From Dipteris shenzhenensis (taxonomy: Eukaryota; Polypodiophyta; Polypodiopsida; Gleicheniales), in the NCBI GenBank assembly GCA_047967505.1, contig CM106538.1: DNA of 64,000 nucleotides. One strand, written 5' to 3'. Of this stretch, positions 55,379-64,000 are shown piece by piece. A program made the position numbers and the translations under genes. The first letter of the stretch is position 1. Each line of letters begins with the position of its first letter. The notes below the pieces were generated by a model that saw only the letters and a program-made list of their open reading frames with translations, did no database searches and was not told the origin of the DNA.

Positions 55379-56466
55379 AAGAGCTGTATCCCACTTGGTG
55401 ATCTAATCACCTCAATGCCCAAGAAATAACGCAGCTCTCCCAAATCCTTCATCTCAAACTTCTGCCTCAATAGCATTTTCACATGAAGGATATCTACATC
55501 ACTATCACCTGTGATGATCAAATCATCAACATAAATGACCAGCAGCATAATCCCTTTCTCTGTTTTTCTCACATAGAGTGAGAAATCTGCCTTGGAAATC
55601 TGAAAGCCAATAGTGACAAGATACTGTCCTATCTTGTCAGACCATGCTCTTGGTGCTTGCTTCAAGCCATACAAGGCTTTCTTCAACCTGCAAACAAACT
55701 CAGGATGAATAGCATGAACATAACCTGCTGGCTGCTCCATAAAGACCTCTTCTTGCAAATCACCATGCAAGAAGGCATTCTTTACATCCAACTGATGTAA
55801 AGACCATCCCTTTGATGCAGCCATAGCAATGGCTGCTCTTACGGTTGCCACCCTTGCAACCCGGCTGAAAGTTTCTTCATAATCAATGCCATATGTCTGT
55901 GCATACCCCTTGACAACTAATCTTGCCTTGTATCTATTCACAGAACCATCTGCATTGTGCTTGATCTTATAAACCCACTTACAGCCAATTGCATTCTTGC
56001 CTTTAGGCAAAGGCACCAATTCCCATGTAGCATTAGCATCCAAGGCATCCATTTCTTCATCCATGGCTTTCTTCCATTTTTCATTTCCCATGGCTTGCTC
56101 AAAAGAAGTGGGTTCTGGTTCCTGTATCACTTTGACCATATAGGCATAGTGAATGGCTGTAAATCCATCATATTTCAGCCTATCCACAGGATACCTAACC
56201 CTGGTAGACCTGCACAAAATAGGCTCACTTCCAAGTGCTCTCAAAACATCCCTGGTCTTCCTTACTCCAGGTGTAACAACAGAAGGAATACCCAACTCAT
56301 CATCAATGCTCTGTTCTGAGCCACTGGATTCACCATCCACATAAGAGTGACCTGCATTCACATCAAACATGGGCTGATCTACCTTCTCTTTTCCTTTTCG
56401 TGATACCTGCGTACCACTCTCTGCATTGCTTTGAGGGATTCTCCTGATCTCAATCTGCCTGTCCAT
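55324..56466 (-). pseudogene. Reverse transcriptase core of copia C2
   Basis: Open for 380 codons. Low-complexity linker, then EPTSFEQAMGNEKWKKAM, CKWVYKIKHNADGSVNRYK, LHQLDVKNAFLHGDLQEEV, YGLKQAPRAWSDKIGQYL and the catalytic VIYVDDLIITGDSD, then DLGELRYFLGIEV. All RT motifs including the YVDD Asp pair are intact, so function is lost only through the frame breaks at either end (about 56470 and 55375). Confidence 0.95.
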
Positions 56467-56864
56467 GGCGAAGTATGTGAACCACTGGTAGAGGACACTC
56501 CAGGTCCACAGATATTTTGTGATTGCTGCTGTGCATTCTGTGCAGCATTACCATTTTGTGCATCTACATCAATCATCACATTTACTGGTTTATACCAGCT
56601 GCTCATCTCATCAAAAACAACATCTCTGCTCACTGTGAACTTTCGTGTAGAAGGGTTATAGCATCTATACCCTTTCTGCTGCAGAGAATAACCAATAAAG
56701 ACGCACTTCTCAGCTTTTGGATCCAACTTGGACCTCAACTCATCTGGCACATGGACATAGGCAATGCAACCAAAAATCTTCAAATGAGAAATATCTGGTT
56801 TCCTACCAGTATACATCTGCTCTGGCGTCATGCCATGTATTGCTGCAGTGGGAGTCCTGTTCAT
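56379..56864 (-). pseudogene. Integrase C-terminal part of copia C2
   Basis: Begins NRTPTAAIHGMTPEQMYTGR, then LKIFGCIAYVHVPDELRSKL, KAEKCVFIGYSLQQKGYRCY and STRKFTVSRDVVFDE, the usual end of copia integrase. A short deletion at about 56880, within the family motif WAEAVNTAVYI (here WAEAQQSI), puts it out of frame with the upstream part. Confidence 0.94.
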
Positions 56865-58879
56865 TATATAGACTGCTGTGCTTCAGCCCAATAATAATCT
56901 GGTAGATCTTTTTCATTTAGCATAGCCCGAGATACCTCTCCAATATGCCTGTTTTTTCTTTCTGCAATTCCATTTTGCTGTGGGGTATGACTGCATGAAT
57001 ATTGCTGCTTTATACCATGCTCCTGCAAGAACCTTGCAAACTCATTTGAGAGGTACTCTCCCCCTCCATCTGACCTTAGACATTTTATTTGCAGGCCTGT
57101 TTCTTTTTCAACCATAGCTTTGAAAGCTTTGAAGTGCCCAAACACTTCACTTTTCTTTTTCATAAAATACACCCACAGTTTTCTGCTGAAGTCATCAATA
57201 AATGTGACAAAATAGTGACAGCCTCCAATAGATGCAGCTTTTGTAGTCCACACATCAGAGTGGATTAATTCCAATGGCTTTTTACTCTCTTGAACATGCC
57301 TAAGAAAAGGTTTCCTTGCCTGTTTCCCAAATTGACAGGCTTCACAAACCTTGTGCATTTCTGCAACCTTGAATTTAGGCAATCCTGCAACAATATTTTG
57401 GGCTTGCATTGATTTTAGTCGCTGTATATTAACATGACCAATGCGTTTGTGCCAGATATCAATATCTGCAACTACACCGGTCCCATATGCAAACATTGCT
57501 GCACTCAATTCAGGCATGTCTGCATCCAACGTAAACATCCTGCCCTTCTTCTTTCCTTTTGCTATCAAGCGACCGTTATTTTTCATATCCTCAACAAAGC
57601 ATCCATGAGGATTAAATCTAACCTGCAAGCCCTGCTCAACCATTTGACCAACAGAAACCAGGTTCTTGGTGATGTTCGGGACATGAAATACATCAGACAA
57701 GTATTTCTTTTTCCCATCCTGCATAGACAAAGGAATTTTGCCAATCTGCACAATAGGATGTGCAGTATCATCACCAGTCTCCACAAATCCTGGTTTTTCC
57801 ATTTTTCTTGCATCCTGCATCCATTCAGCCATGTGGTTTGATGCACCCGAGTCAACATACCACACATCATTGCTTTCTTCTGCACTTGTTACAGAATTTG
57901 TCATATGCTGCACCATAAACAAATGCTTATTTGTGTCATCACCCTGTCTACTAGAGGATGCATAATTCCCTTGCTGCAATTTTCCACTCATAATGTCATT
58001 CTGCTTTTTGTAGCAGTCTTTAGCCATATGACCCATTTTGCCACAATAGTAGCATTCAACATTGCTGTTTGCATTTTGGCTTCTCTGCCATCCACCACGG
58101 CCTCTTTGGCTCCCCCTGCCTCTAGAGTTACCACGTCCTTCTGCATAGGACTGGTTTTCTTGCGTTTGCTGCATATTCTGATTTCTACCACGGCCTGCAG
58201 ATCGGCCTCCTCTACCTCTGCCTCTACCTCTGCCAGCATTTGAGTAGAAGACAGTTTCTTTTGAAGTTCCTGCTGAAGAAGATGCACCCCCATTTCTCTG
58301 CTCTTCAGAAATTAGAAGAGCAATCAACTCCTCAAAATCAGGAAAGTTTTCACGGACGGCAATGGATGTCCGGAACTGTGCATAATCCTTTCCTATACCA
58401 TTCAAGGTCACAGAAACCAAATCATCATCATCCACTGGCGACCCAATGGAAGCAAGTGCATCTGCAATTTTCTTCACTTTCATGTGGTAGTCATTTATGC
58501 TCAAATTTTCTCTCTGCACATTGTGCAACTCCTGTTTGAGTTGCATTTTCCCGGCTTGCGTATTTGTGCCATACATTTTTGCCAAAGTATCCCATGCCTC
58601 CTTTGGCGTATTTGCATCCTGAATATGCACAATCATGGAGTCCGAAATACTGATAGACAGCCAGTACATAACTTTCCTGGCTCTCTCATGCCATCCTTTG
58701 AATGCCTGCATTTCCTGTTGACTGGGAACATTAGGAAGAACAGGTTCTTCTTCATTTCCTGTAATGAATTCCCAATAGCCTTTTCCCATCAAGAAATTCG
58801 TCATTCTAAACTTCCATGCCTGGAAGTTGTTCTTGTCAAGCTTTTCAGTGACAATCTGTGAAAGAGAATCAGATACCAT
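56864..58879 (-). pseudogene. Gag, protease and integrase core of copia C2
   Basis: Open for about 670 codons. Numbered from the longest frame (58894): gag domain 15-220, zinc knuckle CYYCGKMGHMAKDC at 281, protease DSGASNHM at 348 with a small in-frame deletion just after it, GAG-pre-integrase IWHKRIGHVNIQRL, then integrase with catalytic D547 (HSDVWTT), D609 (RSDGGGEY) and E645 (QNGIAERKN), a proper D-D-35-E triad. Start is set at the sixth codon (MVSDSLSQ), equivalent to MASDSLSQ in C1; its second residue is Val. It would package RNA, mature the polyprotein and insert the cDNA. Confidence 0.95.
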
Positions 58880-59411
58880 TACAGAACACTGCAAAATATT
58901 CTGTCACTGCAAAAAACATAGCTTTTGCCTCACACGGGCAGAACTGCAAAATTGACGAAGGTGGTATTTCACCACACAGTCACTTCCTAGTGACGATTTT
59001 GCATCAACAGGCAACAAGCATGAATCTGCAACTCCCAATATCTCTGCACACAGGCATACGATGCAATTTCTGCGGCACCTTTCCACCGACTAGCTGCGCA
59101 GTGGTCGCACAGCAAAAAATAGGGCCTTTTTCTAAGTGCCTGCGAAGAACTTCCGCCTTCAAAACGGGCCCCGAAACGGCCTCAAATCAGAAAAATAAAG
59201 TCACTAAGGGCTTTGCCCTTACCCGCAGCATATACTGCGCTCTCGCCACACCGCGAAGGGTGTCTCAATCTGAAACAATGCACTCCTGCACTTCTGGCTG
59301 TGCTACCTCCAGAGATTTGCTCCCAAACTCGAAATAGGAAAGCAACACTGGTCCTCTTACCAGGACACCACGAACTTGGCTTGCTTTCTTGAGCTCCTTA
59401 CCACGAACAAG
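58880..59411 (-). other. Leader of copia C2
   Basis: Non-coding. It shares nearly all of its sequence with the leader of C1 and carries an extra segment around 59205-59250. Confidence 0.75.
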
Positions 59412-59423
59412 GCTCTGATACCA
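59412..59423 (-). other. Primer-binding site of copia C2
   Basis: TGGTATCAGAGC on the minus strand, directly adjoining the LTR. Confidence 0.95.
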
Positions 59424-59775
59424 TGTGAAGATAGTGGGAGAGAGGGAAGGAGTCTCACTTGAGGCTTTCTCACAATCACAATGGGGGAATACACACAAAG
59501 GTGGAGGCTGAAAACAGTTTTCCTCTTCTTAGTTGTGAAAGCCAAAAGAACTTTGGTACAAAGAAATAGAAGAACCCTATATGTGGGTCTCAAACCAAAC
59601 TCAAATAACTAAGGTGGCATACTAACTGAGCCACGAACTAGTGTAGATAAGGATAGCTGTCATCCAGCTATTATTCGTGGGCAGTGTACCAACCGCATCT
59701 CCAGCTAACAAGTCGGTGACATAAATACACAACGGTCACCCTGGCATATCACGAGTGGAGCTCGATATCTCAACA
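59424..59775 (-). repeat. 5' LTR of copia C2
   Basis: 352 bp; five differences from 54207-54558. Confidence 0.95.
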
Positions 59776-59816
59776 TGGACAACTTGCTGTCTATCAACAT
59801 ATGCAGGTGGATTCAC

Positions 59817-60998
59817 ATCCTAGTGAGAGTAGGTGACATAAAGTTTTCTTTTGCAAATGGGTCTGCATTTATTTTGAAAAATGTGAGACATGTGCCTAAG
59901 CTGACCAAGAGTCTCATTTCAATGAGTCAGCTAGATGATGTTGGTTTTCAGACCATCTTTGGTTCTGGGAGTTGAAAAATTCAGAAGGGCTCTATGCTTT
60001 TGGCCAGGGGTGCCAAGTGTGGGACTTTGTATCCCTTGCATGTATTAGGGGTGTTTGATCATGTTGTTGCAATAACCGAGCAGCCAAGCACTTCTTTATG
60101 GCATTGCCGGTTGGGCCATATGAACCAAAATGGGATGAAACTCTTATGCCGTTTGGGTTATGTACCTCATTTCAGTTTCTCTGATTTTGAATTTTATGAG
60201 CACTGTCTCTATGGGAAGCAGACTAAATTAGCCCATAAAAGAAGGGAAAAGAAAGAGCTTGAAAAGCTTGATCTAGTGCATTCAGACGTATGTGGTCCCA
60301 TGCCTACATGGTCATTAGGCGAGGCTGAATACTATGTGACATTCATTGATGATGCAACTAGGAAAGCATGGGCTTATGCTATAGCTCGGAAGAGTGATGT
60401 GTTCTAGGTATTTCAGAAATGGATGGCCTTGGTTGAGAATCAGTCAAGTAGAACGCTTAAATGCCTACGGATTGACAATGGTGGAGAGTATCTCTCTCAT
60501 GACTTTCAGCATTTCCGTGATACACGTGGGATTAAAAGGGAGCTCACATCCCCTCGTACTCCAGAGCAAAATCTAGTTGCAGAAAAGATGAACCATACCA
60601 TTCAAGAAAGGTTGCAATGCATGCTTTCCAATGCAAGTCTTTCTGGTGGTTTTTGGGCTGAGGCAATGAAGACTGCAGTGCACGTGATCAATAGATCGCC
60701 TAGTAAGAGTTTGGATGGTGGTATTCCTGAAGAGGCATGGAGTGGCAAGAAGCCCTCTTACTCTCATTTGCATATATTTAGGTATGAGGCATATGCACAT
60801 GTGCCAAAGAGCTTCGAAAGAAGCTAGATCCTAAGTCTAGGAAATGGATCTTTCTGGGTTATGGTGAAAGTGGAGAGAGGGGCTATCGTCTCTCGGATCC
60901 AGAAGCAAAGAAGATCATACGCAGCCATGATGTAGCCTTCAATGAGAAGAAGATGCATAAGGCACCCATGAGGGATGTGGAAATGAGGAGAACATGGA
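59817..60998 (+). pseudogene. Pre-integrase and integrase block of copia E, inverted
   Basis: Plus-strand frames: VGDIKFSFANGSAFILKNV, SLISMSQLDDVGF, LWHCRLGHMNQNGMKLL, HCLYGKQTKLAHKR, LDLVHSDVCGPMPTWSLG (first catalytic Asp), RIDNGGEYLSHDFQHF (second) and QNLVAEKMNHTIQERL (Glu), ending DPEAKKIIRSHDVAFNEKKM and PMRDVEMRRT. Stops near 59973 and 60405 and frame changes near 60830. Both neighbours on the minus strand are the parts of a copia element that should lie directly before (protease) and after (linker) this block, so it looks flipped in place. Confidence 0.85.
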
Positions 60999-61959
60999 AT
61001 GAAGCACCAGAATCCAAAATCCAACCCTGGGAATATGCATCATCTGAAGTGGTAAGCAACTCTGCATATAAACTAGACATGAATAGAATGTCATTATCAC
61101 TATCATGTGTGACTACATTGATCTCCTCAATCTTCACTTTTCCTTTGTCCTCCCTTGGACTCTCTTCCTTCTCATTTGCACCCTAATTTGCATTCTTTTT
61201 CTTATCCTTTTGCACTCTTTTAAGCTTGTAGCAATCCTTTTTCATGTGACCCTTCTTGCCACAATAGTGACACTCAATGTTCCATGCCTTGGACTTGCTA
61301 CGGGACTTCCCTCTTTCTTGAAACTTCCCCCTAGACTGTGATGTGCCCCTTTGCACATTTAAGGCTGCATCCTACTTGTGGCCTTCCATTGACTTCTGTC
61401 TAATCTCCTCAGCCAACAAGCTACCAACCACATCATCAAAGTTCAATACTCCACCAAGTGCAGAATTACTAATAGCAGTATGGAAAGTATCCCATGAGGA
61501 TGGTAATGAGCATAAGAGAAATATTGCCTTCATTTCCACATCCAAATTCAGCTTTTAAGCTTGAAGCTGATTGAAAATGATATTAAATTCATTCAAGTGC
61601 AAAGCTATGGATGCTCCCTCCATGTGCAGCTCAAACAATCTCTTCATGAGGTAGACTTTGTTTGAGGCAGTCTCTTTCTCATATGCAGCACACATCTTTT
61701 TCCATAAAGCTTCCGTAGTCTTTTCAGTGACTACTGTGAAATAAACTCTCCCCAAGATGAAGTCTAATGGTAGACTTTGCCAATGCATCCAACTCATTCC
61801 ATTCATCTGTGGACATAGCTGCAATCCCTTGCAAGGGTTTTATTTACTTCTTTTGAATAAGCACATCCCTTATCTGTTCTTTCCATAAAGAAAAGTTTGT
61901 TCCATCAAACTTTTTAATGTTGAAAATCTCCTTTTCAGACATGGAAGAGGATGCCATGA
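60999..61959 (-). pseudogene. Gag and start of protease of copia E
   Basis: Minus strand from MASSSMSEKEIFNIKKFDG (start 61959), DGTNFSLWKEQIRDVLIQKK, WNELDALAKSTIRLHL, then (after a frame change) MWKKMCAAYEKET-like sequence, LFELHMEGASIALHLNEFN, zinc knuckle CHYCGKKGHMKKDCYKLK at about 61270, and protease WILDSGASFHV at about 61015. Several breaks. The sequence changes at about 60998 to the inverted block. Confidence 0.87.
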
Positions 61960-62490
61960 TGCAAGTAAAGCAAAATCCCAAATGCTAGTGTCTACAAGAG
62001 AGAATCACACCAAATACCAGGTGCACCCAAATGTGTATGCCACAATAGAGTGAAATATCACCAAAACTCAAAGCTCAAAGCGTTAAAAGATACAGCTGAC
62101 TCATGTGAATGTACTATGCATCCATATGAACAAATCTGGCCCAAAAGAAAATGCCAACTGCAATGGCAATCCAAAATGCCAATAAGTGCAAATGGCTCAA
62201 GCATAAACACCGTCCATGGGCATATGCATCAACAATATCTCATCCAAGAGAGCATAATACTATTAGTGCATCATCTGCAATGTGTCAAAGCATCCATGTG
62301 CAAAGCGTCCATAAAAAATAGCATCCCACAAGGCAATCTGGGCCTATCAGTGCATCCAATAAGGATCACAATGCATCCAAATGGCCTATAAATCATCCAC
62401 TGCAACCCAATGCACACCATGAATGAGCGCACACGGCTCAAATTGCAACCAGAGTGATCTGCATAACGTATGCTCAAGAAATCATGGTCC
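61960..62490 (-). other. Leader of copia E
   Basis: No gene. Repeated GCATCCA(T/A) and CCAAA(A/T)(T)GCC words give it a loose internal periodicity. It ends at the LTR of C3. Confidence 0.5.
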
Positions 62491-62841
62491 TATGAAGATA
62501 GTGGGAGAGAAGGAAGGAGTCTCACTTGCGGCTTTCTCACATATACAATGGGGAGATACACACAAAGGTGGAGGCTGAAAACAATTTTCCTCTTCTTAGT
62601 TGTGAAAGCCAAAAGAACTCTAGTACAAAGAAATAGAAGAATCGTATATGTGGGTCTCAAACCAAACTCAGCTAACTAAGGTGGCATACTAACTGAGCCA
62701 CGAACTAGAGTACATAGGATAGCTGTCATCCAGCTATTATTCATGGGCGGTGTACCAACCGCATCTGTAGCTAACAAGTCGGTGACATAAATGCACAATG
62801 GTCACCTTGGCATATCACGAGTGGAGCTCGATATCTCAACA
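62491..62841 (-). repeat. 3' LTR of copia C3
   Basis: 351 bp, homologous to 54207-54558 throughout. Confidence 0.92.
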
Positions 62842-62856
62842 CTCCCCCTTGAGCTC
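62842..62856 (-). other. Polypurine tract of copia C3
   Basis: Minus-strand GAGCTCAAGGGGGAG before the LTR. Confidence 0.8.
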
Positions 62857-63360
62857 AGTCCCAATTCCTACACACACCAAGTAGGTCTCTGAACTTGCGC
62901 AGCTTCTCTGTGCCCAATGCCTTCGTGAATATGTCAGCTACCTGATCCTTTGTGCTGACATAAACTAGATCAATGAGACCTAGTAAAACCTTCTCCCGCA
63001 CATAGTGATAATGCACCTCAATCTGCTTTGTTCTAGCATGATAGACTGGGTTATTTGCCAAGTGTATATTGCTCATGTTGTCACAATAAATGACAACTGG
63101 CCCATCTGTAGACTGATGCATATCATAAAGTAGCTTATGCAACCAAGCTACCTCACATGCAGCCATTGCTGCACCCCTGTACTCAACCTCTGTCTTGACA
63201 AGGCAACTGTGGGCTATTTCTTGCTGCTCCAAGTGACTGCAGCACTCCCAAAAGAGAACACATATCCACTGGTAGATCGTCTATCAGAAATACTACCAGC
63301 CCAATCAGCGTTAGTGTATCCATGCAAGTGTATCCGAACCCCAGCCTCATAAAATAGTCC
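62855..63360 (-). pseudogene. RNase H of copia C3
   Basis: VEYRGAAMAACEVAWLHKLL, IYCDNMSNIHLANNPVYHA and DIFTKALGTEKLRKFRDLLG. Upstream, LSS(C/S)TEAEY has a one-base deletion at about 63195, and a stop lies near 63363. Otherwise very close to C2. Confidence 0.92.
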
Positions 63361-63363
63361 ATA

Positions 63364-64000
63364 CTACAATGTGGACTTCACATACCTGAGTATGCGTCTA
63401 GCCGCATCCAAATGTAGTTTCCTTGGAGCCTGCATAAACTGACTTACCAATCCAATAGCATAGCTCAAATCTGGCCTAGTAATAGTCATATAAATCAAAC
63501 TTCCTACTATGCGTCTATACATAGTAGGGTCTTCCAGAAGCTCACTTGTATATGCGCTTAGCTTCACATTCTGCTCCAAAGGAACTGAAATAGGCTTATA
63601 GCCTGTCATCCCATATTTTGACAACATGTTCAATCCATACTGCCTCTGCAAGAGCCGTATCCCACTTGGTGATCTAATCACCTCAATGCCCAAGAAATAA
63701 CGCAGCTCTCCCAAATCCTTCATCTCAAACTTCTGCTTCAATAGCATTTTCACATGAAGGATATCTTCATCACTATCACCTGTGATGATCAAATCATCAA
63801 CATAAATGACAAGCAGCATGATACCTTTCTCTATTTTTCTCACATAAAGTGAGAAATTTGCCTTGGAAATCTTAAAGCCAATAGTGACAAGATACTGTCC
63901 TATCTTATCAGACCATGCTCTAGGTGCTTGCTTCAAGCCATACAAGGCTTTCTTCAACCTGCAAACAAACTCAAGATGAACAACATGAACATAACCTGGT
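63364..64000 (-). pseudogene. Reverse transcriptase of copia C3, partial
   Basis: KKALYGLKQAPRAWSDKIGQ, VIYVDDLIITGDSDEDIL, LGELRYFLGIEVIRSPSGIR and YRRIVGSLIYMTITRPDLSY in one open frame. At the point where C2 has its third frame break, C3 is intact, which shows the ancestral frame. The 5' part lies beyond the window. Confidence 0.93.

Larger units (their letters stand above)
54207..59775 (-). mobile_element. Copia element C2, full length and young
   Basis: 5,569 bp with two 352-bp LTRs that differ at five positions by eye (about 98.6% identity) and a perfect target-site duplication TGGAC (54202-54206 and 59776-59780). It has primer site, gag, protease, integrase, RT, RNase H and polypurine tract in standard copia order. 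Only three frame breaks spoil the polyprotein. It is inserted in copia E in the same orientation. Confidence 0.96.
52270..62490 (-). mobile_element. Copia element E, hosting C2 and an inverted block
   Basis: Ordered on the minus strand: leader (62490-61960), gag and protease start (61959-60999), an inverted pre-integrase/integrase block (60998-59817), a short linker (59816-59776), inserted C2 (59775-54207), RT (54206 to about 53050), RNase H (to 52460) and 3' LTR. The reading frame either side of C2 joins in phase (VDRQQVV then HAPTNVQEM), so C2 came later. C3 enters at 62491, so E's 5' LTR lies beyond the window. Confidence 0.8.
62491..64000 (-). mobile_element. Copia element C3, 3' part, runs off the window
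   Basis: 3' LTR 62491-62841, polypurine tract, RNase H and RT in the minus orientation. Flanked on the left by GGTCC (62486-62490), the expected but unconfirmed target-site copy. The LTR has more differences from C1 and C2 than those have from each other, including TATGAAG for TGTGAAG at its end. Confidence 0.9.

Overview
This is a stretch of nuclear DNA from a land plant. It is dominated by decayed and nested LTR retrotransposons. The signs are many Ty1/copia polyproteins with initiator-Met-tRNA primer sites (TGGTATCAGAGC), traces of Ty3/gypsy, LINE and Helentron elements, long simple-sequence tracts, and one full-length plant MYC2-type bHLH transcription factor. The transposon load and the style of the MYC protein suggest a large, repeat-rich genome, perhaps a fern or another seed-free plant. 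That placement is inference; the sequence alone does not fix the species.

Layout. 1-952: 3' end of a Helentron-like gene (PIF1-type helicase tail followed by an AP-endonuclease domain). 953-8338: no convincing gene, but many tandem duplications and simple repeats (151-bp and 150-bp duplications, a 57-bp repeat, a purine tract, a 13-bp minisatellite). 8339-10016 (minus): a decayed copy (U1) of a gene family I do not recognise. 10600-11742 (minus): 3' end of a copia element (H). 11743-14548 (plus): 5' half of a C-family copia element (A). 14549-26118 (minus): a second, more complete copy of the unknown gene (U2), split by a full-length copia element (B, 15215-23228) with a perfect target-site duplication. 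26119-28391 (minus): 5' half of another C-family copia (C1). 28392 to about 31200 (plus): decayed copia D.

31200-46000 is mostly ancient non-coding DNA. It contains two related foldback elements, a TIR-flanked 717-bp unit, gypsy gag and integrase remnants, a LINE endonuclease remnant and a TRIM-like leader. 46784-49357 is the only gene that looks alive: an intronless MYC2-like bHLH factor with a GA-repeat leader. 49358-52270 is flanking DNA and microsatellites.

52270-64000 is a nest built on one minus-strand copia element (E). Its middle block (59817-60998) lies inverted. It carries a young, nearly intact C-family element (C2, 54207-59775, TSD TGGAC, LTRs about 98.6% identical) and, further upstream, another C-family element (C3, from 62491) that runs off the window.

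Apart from the MYC-like factor, no genes here form a host pathway. The biology is a record of successive insertions: E was hit by C2 and C3, U2 was hit by B, and C-family elements recur four times (A, C1, C2, C3), so that family was the most recently active one in this window.
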